64,000 nt of DNA, taken from positions 1,984,001 to 2,048,000 of the forward strand of contig NZ_FNWI01000004.1 in assembly GCF_900106855.1 (NCBI RefSeq), in the 5' to 3' direction. Positions 1 to 9,251 of this stretch are shown here, piece by piece. A program made the position numbers and the translations under genes. Numbering within the stretch: position 1 is the first letter of the stretch; every line of letters begins with the position of its first letter. Source of the DNA: Varibaculum massiliense (GTDB taxonomy: Bacteria > Actinomycetota > Actinomycetes > Actinomycetales > Actinomycetaceae). Below the pieces are notes generated by a model, which was not told the origin of the DNA, made no database searches, and saw nothing but the letters and a program-made list of their open reading frames with translations.

Positions 1-177
1 CTTTCCAAGCGGATCTCGGATCTGACTGAGCATTTCCAATCTCACCAGCATGATCACCACTCCCGTCGGGGACTAATGCTGCTGGTGGGGCAGCGGCGCC
101 GCCTGCTAGGCTACCTGAAAGACATCGACATTGAACGTTACCGTTCTTTGATCGCGCGTCTCGGTTTGCGCCACTAA
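1..177 (+). CDS. rpsO: 30S ribosomal protein S15, C-terminal part
   Basis: The reading frame is open from the first base and ends with TAA at 175-177, giving the last 58 residues of S15. The segment HHSRRGL followed by [12 protein letters not shown] and the ending LIARLGLRH are typical of S15, which binds the central domain of 16S rRNA early in small-subunit assembly. The start lies outside the window. It is followed by pnp, the usual rpsO-pnp arrangement in bacteria. Identification is from the conserved C-terminal half only. Confidence 0.95.
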   Translation, partial: LSKRISDLTEHFQSHQHDHHSRRGLMLLVGQRRRLLGYLKDIDIERYRSLIARLGLRH

Positions 178-188
178 AATAGAAATAT

Positions 189-210
189 CGGCCCGGTTAA
201 TGCCGGGCCG
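189..210 (+). terminator. GC-rich stem-loop in the rpsO-pnp spacer
   Basis: CGGCCCGG at 189-196 and CCGGGCCG at 203-210 form a perfect 8-bp stem with a 6-nt loop, 11 bases after the rpsO stop. No clear T-run follows, so it may be a weak terminator or an RNA-processing hairpin. In other bacteria the rpsO-pnp spacer carries a processing hairpin; whether this one does the same is inference. The rest of the spacer to 380 shows no other clear signal. Confidence 0.55.
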
Positions 211-380
211 AATTGCTATCACCCCGGTTTCGGTCTTCGGTGGTGGCCTCCGGATCAGGCGCAGCAGTTTCTAGTCGCCATTCTCCGTGGGTCTCGATCG
301 TTGACCGCCCATCGCAAGGTGATAGCTCTCAGTAGGGCAAAGGTCCTAGAAGATGGAATATAAGGAGTAAATAAAAGAAA

Positions 381-2750
381 ATGATGGACGATCCAGAAGT
401 GATTGCCTCGGAGGCAATCATCGATAACGGTCGTTTCGGACAGCGCACGGTGCGCTTCGAAACTGGCCTACTCGCCCAACAGGCTGCCGGCAGCGCGCTG
501 GCTTACCTGGATGATGAAACCACGGTTTTATCCGCCACTACGGTAGGGAAAAACCCGCGTGACCAGTTTGATTTCTTCCCCCTGACTGTTGATGTGGAAG
601 AACGTCAATACGCTGCCGGACGCATCCCCGGAAACTTCTTCCGGCGCGAAGGCCGTCCCGGCACCGAAGCGATTTTGGCCGCTCGCCAAATCGACCGCCC
701 GCTGCGCCCCTCCTTCGTAAAAGGGCTGCGCAACGAAGTACAGGTAGTCGAAACCGTACTGACCGTACACCCCGACGATGCCTACGATGTGCTGGCCATT
801 AACGCCGCCAGTATGTCCACCCAGATTTCCGGTCTGCCCTTCTCTGGGCCGATCGGCGGTACCCGCATATCCCTAATCGATGGACAGTGGGTAGCATTCC
901 CGCGTTACAGCGAAATGGAGCGCGCCACCTTCAATATGGTGGTTGCCGGCCGGGTGATTCAGACCGCTGACGGTGGCGAAGATGTCGCCATCATGATGGT
1001 AGAAGCCGGTGGCGGCGAGGGCGCCTGGGATCTTATCCAGCAGGGACAGACTGCACCTACCGAAGATGTAGTAGCCGCTGGTCTGGAAGCCGCCAAGCCC
1101 TTCATCAAGGAACTGTGCCGCGCACAAGCACAGGTAGCGGCCAAGTGCCAGAAGGAAACCCTAGAGTTCCCGCTGTTTAAAGACTTCGAGGACGAACACT
1201 GGGATGCCGTAGCTGAAAACTGCCGTGAACAGCTCGACCAGGCGGTACAGATCGCCGAGAAACTGGAGCGGCAAGACCGGGTTGACGAAATCAAAGACCA
1301 AATGCTCGCCGACCTGGAAGAGCGCTTCCCCGAAGGTGAGAAAGAGCTGAAAGCAGCTTTCCGCGCCCTCGAAAAAGAGTTAATCCGTACCCGCACCCTG
1401 AACGAGGGCGTGCGTATGGATGGACGCAAACCGAACCAGATCCGCTCGCTATATGCGCGCGCCGGAGTGCTGCCCCGCCTGCACGGATCCGCGATTTTCC
1501 GTCGCGGCGAAACCCAGGTGCTGGGGGTAACCACCCTGAATATGCTGCGCATGGAGCAGCAGCTAGACAACCTGGGGCCGGAGACTCGCAAACGCTATAT
1601 GCACCAATACAACTTCCCGCCCTACTGCACCGGCGAAACCGGACGCGTAGGCAGCCCCAAGCGGCGGGAAATCGGGCATGGCCACCTCGCAGAAATGGCG
1701 CTCGAGCCGGTACTTCCCTCCCGGGAAGAGTTCCCCTACGCTATCCGCCAGGTATCCGAAGTAATGGGCTCGAACGGCTCCTCTTCCATGGGCTCGGCTT
1801 GCGCCTCCACGATTTCCCTGCTGAACGCGGGCGTTCCGCTAAAGGCGCCGGTCGCGGGGATTGCCATGGGGCTAATGAGCGAGCCGAACGAGGACGGCAC
1901 CACCAAGTACATGACCCTCACCGATATTTTGGGAGCCGAGGACGGCTTTGGGGATATGGACTTCAAGGTGACTGGTACTCGGGACTTCATTACCGCCCTA
2001 CAGCTGGACACCAAACTGGATGGTATCCCCTCTGACGTGCTGAAAGGTGCGCTAGCTCAGGCGAAGGAAGCCCGCCTAGAAATCTTGAACCTGATTGACC
2101 AGGCGATTCCGGAACCGGACGAGATGAGCCCCTACGCTCCGCGCATCATCACCGTGCAGGTACCGGTAGACAAGATTGGCGAGGTCATCGGGCCCAAGGG
2201 CAAGATGATTAACCAGATTCAAGAGGACACCGGAGCCGAAGTTGTGATCGAGGACGACGGCACCGTCTATATTTCCTCTGCTGACGCCGAATCCGCCGAG
2301 GCCGCCCGGGCAGCAGTGAACGCGATTGCTAACCCGCAAATGCCCGAGGTAGGGGAACGTTTCGTAGGAACCGTGGTAAAGACCACCTCCTTCGGGGCGT
2401 TCATTTCCCTGACCCCCGGCAAGGACGGACTACTGCACATTTCGCAGATCCGCCGCCTGGTAGGGGGCAAGCGCATCAACCAGGTCGAGGACGTGCTAAA
2501 CGTTGGTGACCAGGTGCAGGTAGAGATCGAAGAGATTGACGAGCGGGGCAAGCTCTCGCTGGTCGCAGTCCTGAGCGAAGAGCAAGAAGCCGAGCTAGCC
2601 GAAAACGAGGCTAAGCAGGAATCTCGCCGCTCCGAGGACGCAGATCGCCCGCGCCGTTCGCGGAACCGCACTCGCCGTCACCGCAACAATCGCCGAGATG
2701 ACCACCGCGATGATCGCCGCGATGAAGAAGCAGCTGACGATGGCGAATAA
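381..2750 (+). CDS. pnp: polyribonucleotide nucleotidyltransferase (PNPase)
   Basis: This is a 789-residue phosphorolytic 3'-5' exoribonuclease of mRNA decay. Domain order is as expected: first RNase PH-like core, alpha-helical linker, second RNase PH-like core (about 350-560), KH domain (about 585-650, with the GxxG loop IGPKGK) and S1 domain (about 656-730, [17 protein letters not shown]). It ends in an unusual tail of about 50 residues rich in Arg, Asp and Glu, probably disordered and possibly RNA-binding. AAGGAG at 362-367 lies 13 bases before the chosen ATG; a second ATG follows at 384. It is downstream of rpsO and closed by a strong hairpin. Confidence 0.97.
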   Translation: MMDDPEVIASEAIIDNGRFGQRTVRFETGLLAQQAAGSALAYLDDETTVLSATTVGKNPRDQFDFFPLTVDVEERQYAAGRIPGNFFRREGRPGTEAILAARQIDRPLRPSFVKGLRNEVQVVETVLTVHPDDAYDVLAINAASMSTQISGLPFSGPIGGTRISLIDGQWVAFPRYSEMERATFNMVVAGRVIQTADGGEDVAIMMVEAGGGEGAWDLIQQGQTAPTEDVVAAGLEAAKPFIKELCRAQAQVAAKCQKETLEFPLFKDFEDEHWDAVAENCREQLDQAVQIAEKLERQDRVDEIKDQMLADLEERFPEGEKELKAAFRALEKELIRTRTLNEGVRMDGRKPNQIRSLYARAGVLPRLHGSAIFRRGETQVLGVTTLNMLRMEQQLDNLGPETRKRYMHQYNFPPYCTGETGRVGSPKRREIGHGHLAEMALEPVLPSREEFPYAIRQVSEVMGSNGSSSMGSACASTISLLNAGVPLKAPVAGIAMGLMSEPNEDGTTKYMTLTDILGAEDGFGDMDFKVTGTRDFITALQLDTKLDGIPSDVLKGALAQAKEARLEILNLIDQAIPEPDEMSPYAPRIITVQVPVDKIGEVIGPKGKMINQIQEDTGAEVVIEDDGTVYISSADAESAEAARAAVNAIANPQMPEVGERFVGTVVKTTSFGAFISLTPGKDGLLHISQIRRLVGGKRINQVEDVLNVGDQVQVEIEEIDERGKLSLVAVLSEEQEAELAENEAKQESRRSEDADRPRRSRNRTRRHRNNRRDDHRDDRRDEEAADDGE

Positions 2751-2765
2751 TCGCTAAAACAAGTT

Positions 2766-2800
2766 GGCGAGGGCGAGATAATCTCGCCCTCGCCTCCTTT
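2766..2800 (+). terminator. intrinsic terminator after pnp
   Basis: GGCGAGGGCGAGA at 2766-2778 pairs perfectly with TCTCGCCCTCGCC at 2782-2794 around a 3-nt loop. A T-rich stretch (tcctttaatttt) follows. The hairpin lies 15 bases after the pnp stop. Confidence 0.85.
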
Positions 2801-2822
2801 AATTTTCAGAAAGTCAGTATCA

Positions 2823-3272
2823 ATGCGTAGATTCTTGGACCTGGTAGTCGCCGGGGTGGGGCTTTTTGTCTGCCTGTTTTTCGCCCTCGTTTTAGTGGCA
2901 GTTTCTGCCCATAGCGAGGCAGGACTGTTACAGATATTCACCGCGTTCCTGGCATTAATTTTTGGGGCGATTACCTGTGCCTTCCTGCTAGTGTTCTCAG
3001 GTATACGCCTGGTGTTCAAACTAGCTCCTCGCCGCTTTTGGGGGCGAGCACTGATAGTGGCGCTAGTAGTCACCCTCCTCACCTTGATTTTTGCGTTTGC
3101 TAGCGGCAGTGCGCAGGCACAGTTACTAAGCCTGGCGCTAGGGATTTTCAGCGCCCTTACTTTGACAGAGTTTCTTTGCGCTTTCGCCGTCATCCCCGCT
3201 AGGGGGCAGGAAGTATCGAAGAAACAGCTCAAGGGCGAACGCGGCGCTACCAGCCCGGCGCAGCTAAACTAA
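2823..3272 (+). CDS. small integral membrane protein, function unknown
   Basis: This 149-residue protein has about four hydrophobic segments (roughly residues 5-28, 38-62, 74-93 and 100-125), with RR near the N-terminus and a short charged, non-membrane C-terminal tail. I do not recognise a family. It sits between the pnp terminator and the M16 peptidase gene, with 29 bases before the latter, so it may be cotranscribed with the peptidase. No good ribosome-binding site is visible before the ATG; the gene is accepted because of its length, strand and membrane-protein composition. Confidence 0.65.
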   Translation: MRRFLDLVVAGVGLFVCLFFALVLVAVSAHSEAGLLQIFTAFLALIFGAITCAFLLVFSGIRLVFKLAPRRFWGRALIVALVVTLLTLIFAFASGSAQAQLLSLALGIFSALTLTEFLCAFAVIPARGQEVSKKQLKGERGATSPAQLN

Positions 3273-3301
3273 AGCAACTGCAAACACTTATAGAGGACAA
3301 A

Positions 3302-4621
3302 ATGTCGGATAAAAACTATTATGAACTGCCGCTTTCCGCAAAGGCGCCGCGCCTCACCATTAACGAAGGTGAAACCCTGATTGAGCGTTCAGTACTCCCC
3401 GGGGGTATTCGCCTGATAACCCAACAGGTGCCGGCCTCGCCCTCAGTAGTGCTGGGATTTTGGATACCGGCAGGTTCGCGCGATGAAGGTCCGGATCATT
3501 TGGGATCTACCCATTACCTGGAACATTTGCTGTTCAAAGGGTCGGTTACCCGCGATGCCCGGGAAATCTCGCGGGCATTCGATGCGGTAGGAGGGGAACT
3601 AAACGCCGCGACCGCCAAAGAATCCACGCATTATTACTGCCGGGTGCTCTCCCGGGATCTACCGATGGCGGTAGAAGTACTCACCGAAATGTTGGTGCGT
3701 CCCACTTTGGCGCCCGCAGATTTCGAACTAGAACGCGCAGTTATCCTTGACGAACTGGCCATGTCGCAAGACGATCCCCAGGACGTGTGTTATGAAAAAT
3801 TCCTGGGGCAGCTTTACCCCACCTCGCCTTTGGGGCTGCCGGTGGGTGGCACTGCGCAAACCGTGGCGGCCACCCCCTTAGAGGCGGTGAAAGCCCATCA
3901 TCAGCGCTGGTACCAGCCCCGGCACCTGGTGGTTGCGGCCGCCGGCGATATTGATCATGACCGCCTGGCTCAGCTAATCCTTGACGCGGCGCAGAAAAAC
4001 AGATGGGAACTGCCCAGCGGTACCGATCCGGAAATTCCGCAGCGTCCCCAGCCAGATTCTGCCGTTCCCTCCAGCGACACGGTAGAAAAAACGGTGGAAC
4101 AGGGGCAAATAATTATTGGAACCCGTTCCCTGCCCGCTAACCACCCCCAGCGCGACACGCTCAGTTTGTTGCTAACGGTGTTATCTGGGGGAATGTCTTC
4201 CCGACTTTTCCAAGAAATCCGGGAAAAACGGGGACTGGCTTACTCCACCTATGCTTTTGACTCCGCATATAGCGATAGCGGATCCTTCGGCCTCTACGCC
4301 GGGTGCGCCCCCGATAACTTGGAGCAAGTGGGGCAACTACTGGTGGCGGAACTAGAAAAACTCGCCGAGCAGCCCGTGGGAGAACTGGAACTTTCTGAGG
4401 CGTTAGGTCAGCTCAGCGGGGGAGTGCTGCTAGGTATGGACGATAACCGCGCCCGGATGTCCCGCTTGGGACGCTCGGAAGTAAATGGCGGGCGCCTGCG
4501 CACTATCGAGCAGATGAATGCGGCTTTGCAAGAAGTAACCGGAGCCGATATTTCCGCTTTGGCGGGGCAATTCCTCGGCTCACCACAGGTAAAAGTCGTG
4601 GTACGCCCGGCGGTGGCATAA
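3302..4621 (+). CDS. M16 family zinc peptidase (processing-peptidase-like)
   Basis: The 439-residue length is typical of single-unit bacterial M16B peptidases. The inverted zinc motif HxxEH is present as HYLEH at residues 71-75, followed by the conserved GGELNAATAKESTHYY segment and a downstream ILDELAMSQDDP segment that carries the third zinc-ligand glutamate. The second half has the usual REKRGLAYSTYAF region. Actinobacteria often place this gene between pnp and dapB, as here. The substrate is unknown. Residues 1-20 look like a short N-terminal extension with no signal peptide, so a cytoplasmic location is likely. Confidence 0.92.
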   Translation: MSDKNYYELPLSAKAPRLTINEGETLIERSVLPGGIRLITQQVPASPSVVLGFWIPAGSRDEGPDHLGSTHYLEHLLFKGSVTRDAREISRAFDAVGGELNAATAKESTHYYCRVLSRDLPMAVEVLTEMLVRPTLAPADFELERAVILDELAMSQDDPQDVCYEKFLGQLYPTSPLGLPVGGTAQTVAATPLEAVKAHHQRWYQPRHLVVAAAGDIDHDRLAQLILDAAQKNRWELPSGTDPEIPQRPQPDSAVPSSDTVEKTVEQGQIIIGTRSLPANHPQRDTLSLLLTVLSGGMSSRLFQEIREKRGLAYSTYAFDSAYSDSGSFGLYAGCAPDNLEQVGQLLVAELEKLAEQPVGELELSEALGQLSGGVLLGMDDNRARMSRLGRSEVNGGRLRTIEQMNAALQEVTGADISALAGQFLGSPQVKVVVRPAVA

Positions 4622-4630
4622 GCTGAACGG

Positions 4631-5104
4631 GTGAAGCTAAAGAAACTTTTTCCGATTATTGCCGCTGCAGCGTTGTTGAGCGGGTGTTCCCCCTCCGCGC
4701 AGCCCTCCTCCCATGAGAAAAGCACCAACCCCAAGGTAACCAGCTCGGTTTCTAAACCGGTGACTACCCCTGCCAGCCCGGAAACCCCCACGGTGGCGTT
4801 CACCCCCAAAGATAACCTCAGTGAATCGCAGAACTCGTTCGTGAAGCAGGTTATGGAAAAGAACCACTATGACCAGCGGACTGCGGAACTGGTGCTAGGG
4901 CCCGCACAGTCGCTGTGCGGACTGCTAGATGCCAAGCAACCCGATTCTGAAACCAATAAACAGACTTTGTCCGATATCTACAACAAGGTTGATTCTGCTG
5001 AGCTGCGGCAAGAATGGTACAACAATCTGCAAATTGCGGGGCAAACCCTCTGTACTGATAAAGCGGAGATTATCAGCGCCAATAAACCCGAGGGAGTGAA
5101 CTAG
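4631..5104 (+). CDS. putative lipoprotein, function unknown
   Basis: The 157-residue product starts with GTG at 4631, nine bases after the peptidase stop. It has a lipoprotein signal: Lys-rich start, hydrophobic core and the lipobox LLSGC with the acylated cysteine at residue 19. A Ser/Thr/Pro-rich linker (about 20-60) leads to a small globular C-terminal part. It is probably anchored to the outer face of the cytoplasmic membrane. The stop codon directly abuts the dapB ATG, which suggests cotranscription, but no functional link to lysine synthesis can be seen. Confidence 0.8.
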   Translation: MKLKKLFPIIAAAALLSGCSPSAQPSSHEKSTNPKVTSSVSKPVTTPASPETPTVAFTPKDNLSESQNSFVKQVMEKNHYDQRTAELVLGPAQSLCGLLDAKQPDSETNKQTLSDIYNKVDSAELRQEWYNNLQIAGQTLCTDKAEIISANKPEGVN

Positions 5105-5860
5105 ATGGCAGCAAAACTCGCGGTTGCGGTAGTAGGGGCTACCGGGCGGATGGGGAAAACCACCTGTCAAGCCATCGAAGAATCCCCGGACCTGCAGTTA
5201 GTGGCGCGGCTGGGCAGTAAAGATGAAATCACTGCCGAAAGTTTGGCGGGATCCGAGGTAGCAGTGGAGTTCACCGTTCCCAGCGCCAGTTTTGCTAATA
5301 CCGCGGCGATTTTGCGCGCCGGAGCCCATGCGGTAGTTGGTACCTCTGGTTGGGACGCGAACGCACAGGCAAAAATCCGGGAAGTAGCTAGCGAAAACGG
5401 ACGTAACGTATTGATTGCCCCTAACTTTGCGCTCTCAGCGGTGTTAGTGATGGCATTTTCCCGCCTGGCGGCACCTTTCTTTTCCTCTAATGAAATCGTG
5501 GAAACCCATCATCCTCAGAAACTGGATGCCCCCAGCGGAACCGCGCTGGCAACCGCGCAAGCAATGGCGGCGGCGCGGCAAAAAGCCGGGGTACCTACCG
5601 CTCCCGATGCCACTACCACCGACCCCGAGGGCGCGCGGGGTATGAAAGTTGGTGACGTAGGGATACATTCCCTGCGGGTGCTCGGTGCTAATGCCCACCA
5701 GGAAGTAATCTTGGGTAACCTTGGGGAACAGTTGCGGCTGCGCACCGACTGTTTTGATCGTTCCTCGTTCATGCCAGGAGTGCTGCTGGCTGTCCGCAAA
5801 GTCGGCTCTGCCCAGCCGCTGACAGTCGGGCTGGATAAAGTCATGGAGTTAGGGATTTAA
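5105..5860 (+). CDS. dapB: 4-hydroxy-tetrahydrodipicolinate reductase
   Basis: DapB reduces the DapA product to tetrahydrodipicolinate with NAD(P)H, on the route to meso-diaminopimelate and lysine. The 251-residue protein has the N-terminal dinucleotide-binding loop VVGATGRMGKT and the catalytic/substrate-binding segment ETHHPQKLDAPSGTA. The length is normal for the actinobacterial family. The ATG follows the lipoprotein stop directly. dapA lies two genes downstream on the same strand. Confidence 0.96.
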   Translation: MAAKLAVAVVGATGRMGKTTCQAIEESPDLQLVARLGSKDEITAESLAGSEVAVEFTVPSASFANTAAILRAGAHAVVGTSGWDANAQAKIREVASENGRNVLIAPNFALSAVLVMAFSRLAAPFFSSNEIVETHHPQKLDAPSGTALATAQAMAAARQKAGVPTAPDATTTDPEGARGMKVGDVGIHSLRVLGANAHQEVILGNLGEQLRLRTDCFDRSSFMPGVLLAVRKVGSAQPLTVGLDKVMELGI

Positions 5861-5861
5861 A

Positions 5862-6434
5862 GTGACGGTGCCACCTGCCGCTCAAGATGCGGTGCGCTTA
5901 GCGAAAAGCGAAGATATGCCGGCGTGGGGGCAGATACAGGCGCAAGCCATGCGGGCAGATTTGCAATCTCATTTGGGGCAGGTTGGTCCGCAAACCCTAG
6001 CGCTGATTGATCCCGGTGAAATCGCGGGGGCTTGGCGGCAGGCACTGGAAAATCCGCCCTCGCCCAAGCATCACTTACTCTCGGCAATATCTGGAAGCCA
6101 GGTAGTGGGGTTAGCGGCGATAGCGCCCGCCCCCAAAATGCTGTTTAAGCCGAAACAGTCGCCACTGGCTGGCAAAAATGCCGATGCCGAAATCGTGGCG
6201 CTAGAGGTCTCCGATTGGGAAAGTGAACTGGATGCTGCCTCCCGCCTGGTTAATGCGGTCGGCGATATGTTGCGCCTATCCGGGGCTAACCGGCTGCAGA
6301 TTTGGTTAGCTGCCGGAGCCCAAGAAAAAATCCGTTTCTTTTCCGAATGCGGGTTCGCTCCTGCGGGGCTGCGGCAAGGCCTAAAAGTAGGACACGAATC
6401 CATGGTGCAGCACCTGTGGTTTACTGATCTTTAA
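5862..6434 (+). CDS. GNAT-fold acetyltransferase-like protein
   Basis: This 190-residue protein starts at GTG 5862, one base after the dapB stop. The central part (AISGSQVVGLAAIAP) and the C-terminal part (FFSECGFAPAG, then VQHLWF) follow the beta-strand and helix pattern of GCN5-related N-acetyltransferases, including the FF.xCGF motif common near their C-terminus. The acetyl-CoA-binding Q/RxxGxG/A loop is not clear, so substrate and activity are uncertain. Its position between dapB and dapA implies cotranscription, not a proven role in lysine synthesis. Confidence 0.7.
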   Translation: MTVPPAAQDAVRLAKSEDMPAWGQIQAQAMRADLQSHLGQVGPQTLALIDPGEIAGAWRQALENPPSPKHHLLSAISGSQVVGLAAIAPAPKMLFKPKQSPLAGKNADAEIVALEVSDWESELDAASRLVNAVGDMLRLSGANRLQIWLAAGAQEKIRFFSECGFAPAGLRQGLKVGHESMVQHLWFTDL

Positions 6435-6498
6435 CCCCTTTCCGCCCGCTTACTGGACGGAAGAATTACTGCCAGGTCAGGGCAGGTAAAGTAGAAGT

Positions 6499-7401
6499 AT
6501 GAGTAACGTAGAGCATACTTTTCGCTTAGCAGGTCCGGTTGGGGTAGCGATGGTCACCCCCTTTCACCCCGATGGCTCCGTCGACTATGACGCCGCCGGA
6601 AACCTGGCAAAACACCTGGTAGAACAGGGAATCAATAACCTGGTGTTATCGGGTACCACCGGAGAATCACCTACTACTCACCTAGATGAAAAAGAGCAGT
6701 TGATTAAAGTTGTCCGCCAGGCAGTGGGGGACGATATTTTCATCACCGCCGGTGCCGGCTCTAATGACACGGAACATTCTGTGCGGATGGCACGCAGCGC
6801 CCAGGAGGCAGGGGCAGACGGGATTTTGCTGGTTAGCCCCTACTATTCGCGTCCTTCCCAAGAGGGGCTCTATCAACATTTTGCGAAAGTTGCCTCCCAG
6901 GTAGACCTGCCGATAACCCTTTACGATATTCCCGGGCGTACCGGGGTAGCTATCAGTGATGAACTGCTGCAACGCCTGGCAGAAATCGAAAACGTGGTGG
7001 CGGTAAAAGACGCCACCGGCAAAGTAGAAGTGGGCGCTCGACGCATCAATGAAACCGGTCTAGCCTTTTACTCTGGCGATGATGGTCTCAACTATTCCTG
7101 GCTCACCCACGGCGCAGTGGGGGTAATCAGCGTAGTCGCCCACGTGGCGGGGCGCAGCTACCAAAAAATGGTGCAGCTGGTAGAAAATGGAGATTACCAG
7201 GGCGCATTGCAGCTCTCCCTAGAGTTAGAGCCCCTGGTGAAAGCGTTAATGGGAGGGGGGCAGGGAGCCGTAATGGCCAAGCACGCCCTCGCCCTGCAAA
7301 AAGTTATCCCCTCCGACACCCTGCGCCTGCCGCTCGCTCCAGCCAGCGAAGAGGAAATCACGCAGCTGCGCGAGGCGTTGGAACGTTTCGGTCTGCTATA
7401 G
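6499..7401 (+). CDS. dapA: 4-hydroxy-tetrahydrodipicolinate synthase
   Basis: DapA condenses pyruvate with aspartate semialdehyde, the committed step of the diaminopimelate pathway. The 300-residue TIM barrel shows the GTTGESPTT substrate loop, YDIPGRTG with the catalytic tyrosine, and the Schiff-base lysine in VAVKDATGK (Lys170). The length is typical. It is followed after 158 bases by the RNase J gene, a pairing common in actinobacteria. Confidence 0.97.
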   Translation: MSNVEHTFRLAGPVGVAMVTPFHPDGSVDYDAAGNLAKHLVEQGINNLVLSGTTGESPTTHLDEKEQLIKVVRQAVGDDIFITAGAGSNDTEHSVRMARSAQEAGADGILLVSPYYSRPSQEGLYQHFAKVASQVDLPITLYDIPGRTGVAISDELLQRLAEIENVVAVKDATGKVEVGARRINETGLAFYSGDDGLNYSWLTHGAVGVISVVAHVAGRSYQKMVQLVENGDYQGALQLSLELEPLVKALMGGGQGAVMAKHALALQKVIPSDTLRLPLAPASEEEITQLREALERFGLL

Positions 7402-7559
7402 AGTTTTCCGGACGCCTTCCTCCCGGTTTTTAGCACCAAGAGCTTCGGTCGAGCCTGTGCTTAGGGGTTACCCCCAGCTACTGGTCACCAAAGGACTATT
7501 CCAGTCCTAGTGCGCGCGCAAGTTTGCTATAGGGACGCAAAGTCGGAACAATTGGAAAA

Positions 7560-9251
7560 GTGAATCCGCTTTATCCTGAACTTTCTTTACCGCCAAAGCT
7601 AAAAGCTGGCACCATCCGCGTAGTTCCCCTGGGAGGTCTGGGGGAAGTGGGGCGGAATATGACCGTAATCGAGCTGAACGGCAAAATCCTGATTGTCGAT
7701 TGCGGAGTGCTTTTCCCCGAGGAAATCCAGCCCGGCGTGGATTTAATCCTGCCGGACTTTTCCTACCTGCATGGACGCATGGATGACGTTGTTGCGCTGG
7801 TGCTTACTCACGGCCATGAAGACCATATTGGGGCGGTTCCCTATCTGCTGCGTCTGCGCGAAGACATCCCCATTTATGGCTCTCAGCTGACCTTAGATTT
7901 CTTGCGTCCCAAGCTGGAAGAACATCGCCTAAGCGCGGTTCACTTACATCAAGTCAGTGAGGGAGAGCGCATCGAGCTAGATAATTTTGCATGCGAATTT
8001 TTGGCGGTCACCCACTCGATACCCGATGCCCTGGCAGTAATGATCCGCACTAAAGCTGGAAACCTGCTGGTCACCGGGGATTACAAAATGGATCAGCTGC
8101 CACTAGATAAAAGAATCACCGACCTGCGTGGTTTTGCCCGTATGGGGGAAGAAGGCGTTGACTTGTTCCTCGTGGACTCCACCAATGCGGAAGTTCCCGG
8201 GTTTATCGCTCCGGAACGTAAAATCGGTCCGGTAATCCGCCAGGTGCTATCCGAATCCAGTGGGCAAGTAATCGTAGCCTCCTTTGCCTCCCATGTTCAC
8301 CGGGTGCAACAGGTACTGGATGCTGCCCGCGCAGTGGGACGCAAAGTCTGCCTGTCCGGGCGGTCTATGGAACGCAATATGAATATCGCGGCTCAAGCCG
8401 GATACCTGGATCTGGATCCGGAAGTAGTGGTGCGTGCGGACGAACTGAAAAATCTGCCCCCACACAAGCGTGTGTGGATGGTAACCGGTTCCCAAGGCGA
8501 GCCCATGGCGGCGCTTTCCCGGATAGCCCAGGGGCAGCACCGCCTAGTGACCCTAGAACCAGAAGATACCGTGCTGCTGGCCTCCTCCCTGATTCCCGGG
8601 AATGAAAACTCGGTTTACCGGGTAATCAACGCCCTGATGCGTCAAGGGGCAAACGTAGTACATAAAGGTAACCGCGCAGTACACGTTTCCGGACACGCCG
8701 CCGAAGGGGAACTGCTATATACCTACAACATTGTGCAACCCAAGAATGTGATGCCGATTCACGGTGAAATCCGGCACCTAATCGCGAACGGAAAAATCGC
8801 CCAGGCTACCGGGGTGCCAGAAGAAAACGTGGCTTTGGCCGAGGACGGGGTAGTAGTCGACCTCAAAGATGGACAAGCGCGGGTAGTGGGGCAAGTTGAT
8901 TGCGAATACGTATATGTTGACGGCGGATCCATCGGGGAAATTGATGAAGACCAGCTAAAAGACCGGATGACCTTAGGTGAAGAAGGCTTCGTATCGGTAT
9001 TTGCGGCGGTAGATGTGCCTACCAAGATTATTGCGGCCGGTCCCCATATTACTGCCCGGGGAATGGCCGAGGATGAGGGGGTGTTTAGGGAAGTACTCCC
9101 GGACGTGACCGAGGCGCTGCAAAAAGCCCTAAATCAAGGAGACAGCGATCCCTATCGCTTACAGCAGGCGATGCGCCGCGCCCTGGGGCGCTGGGTAGCA
9201 CGCCGTCTGCGCCGCCGCCCCATGATCGTACCGGTAGTTGTGGAGATTTAG
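7560..9251 (+). CDS. rnj: ribonuclease J
   Basis: RNase J is a metallo-beta-lactamase/beta-CASP ribonuclease with endonuclease and 5'-3' exonuclease activity in RNA maturation and decay. The 563-residue protein has the zinc motif HGHEDH near residue 83, the VTGDYKMD segment, beta-CASP motifs (VDSTNAEVPG, VSGHAAEGEL, MPIHGEIRHL) and the C-terminal domain. Translation starts at GTG 7560. Its TAG stop directly abuts the lysX ATG, so the two genes are probably cotranscribed. Confidence 0.96.
   Translation: MNPLYPELSLPPKLKAGTIRVVPLGGLGEVGRNMTVIELNGKILIVDCGVLFPEEIQPGVDLILPDFSYLHGRMDDVVALVLTHGHEDHIGAVPYLLRLREDIPIYGSQLTLDFLRPKLEEHRLSAVHLHQVSEGERIELDNFACEFLAVTHSIPDALAVMIRTKAGNLLVTGDYKMDQLPLDKRITDLRGFARMGEEGVDLFLVDSTNAEVPGFIAPERKIGPVIRQVLSESSGQVIVASFASHVHRVQQVLDAARAVGRKVCLSGRSMERNMNIAAQAGYLDLDPEVVVRADELKNLPPHKRVWMVTGSQGEPMAALSRIAQGQHRLVTLEPEDTVLLASSLIPGNENSVYRVINALMRQGANVVHKGNRAVHVSGHAAEGELLYTYNIVQPKNVMPIHGEIRHLIANGKIAQATGVPEENVALAEDGVVVDLKDGQARVVGQVDCEYVYVDGGSIGEIDEDQLKDRMTLGEEGFVSVFAAVDVPTKIIAAGPHITARGMAEDEGVFREVLPDVTEALQKALNQGDSDPYRLQQAMRRALGRWVARRLRRRPMIVPVVVEI

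Noticed and set aside
959-1591. Long open frame opposite pnp
   Set aside because: Ser/Arg-rich shadow of the GC-biased pnp codons on the other strand; no start signal or homology pattern.
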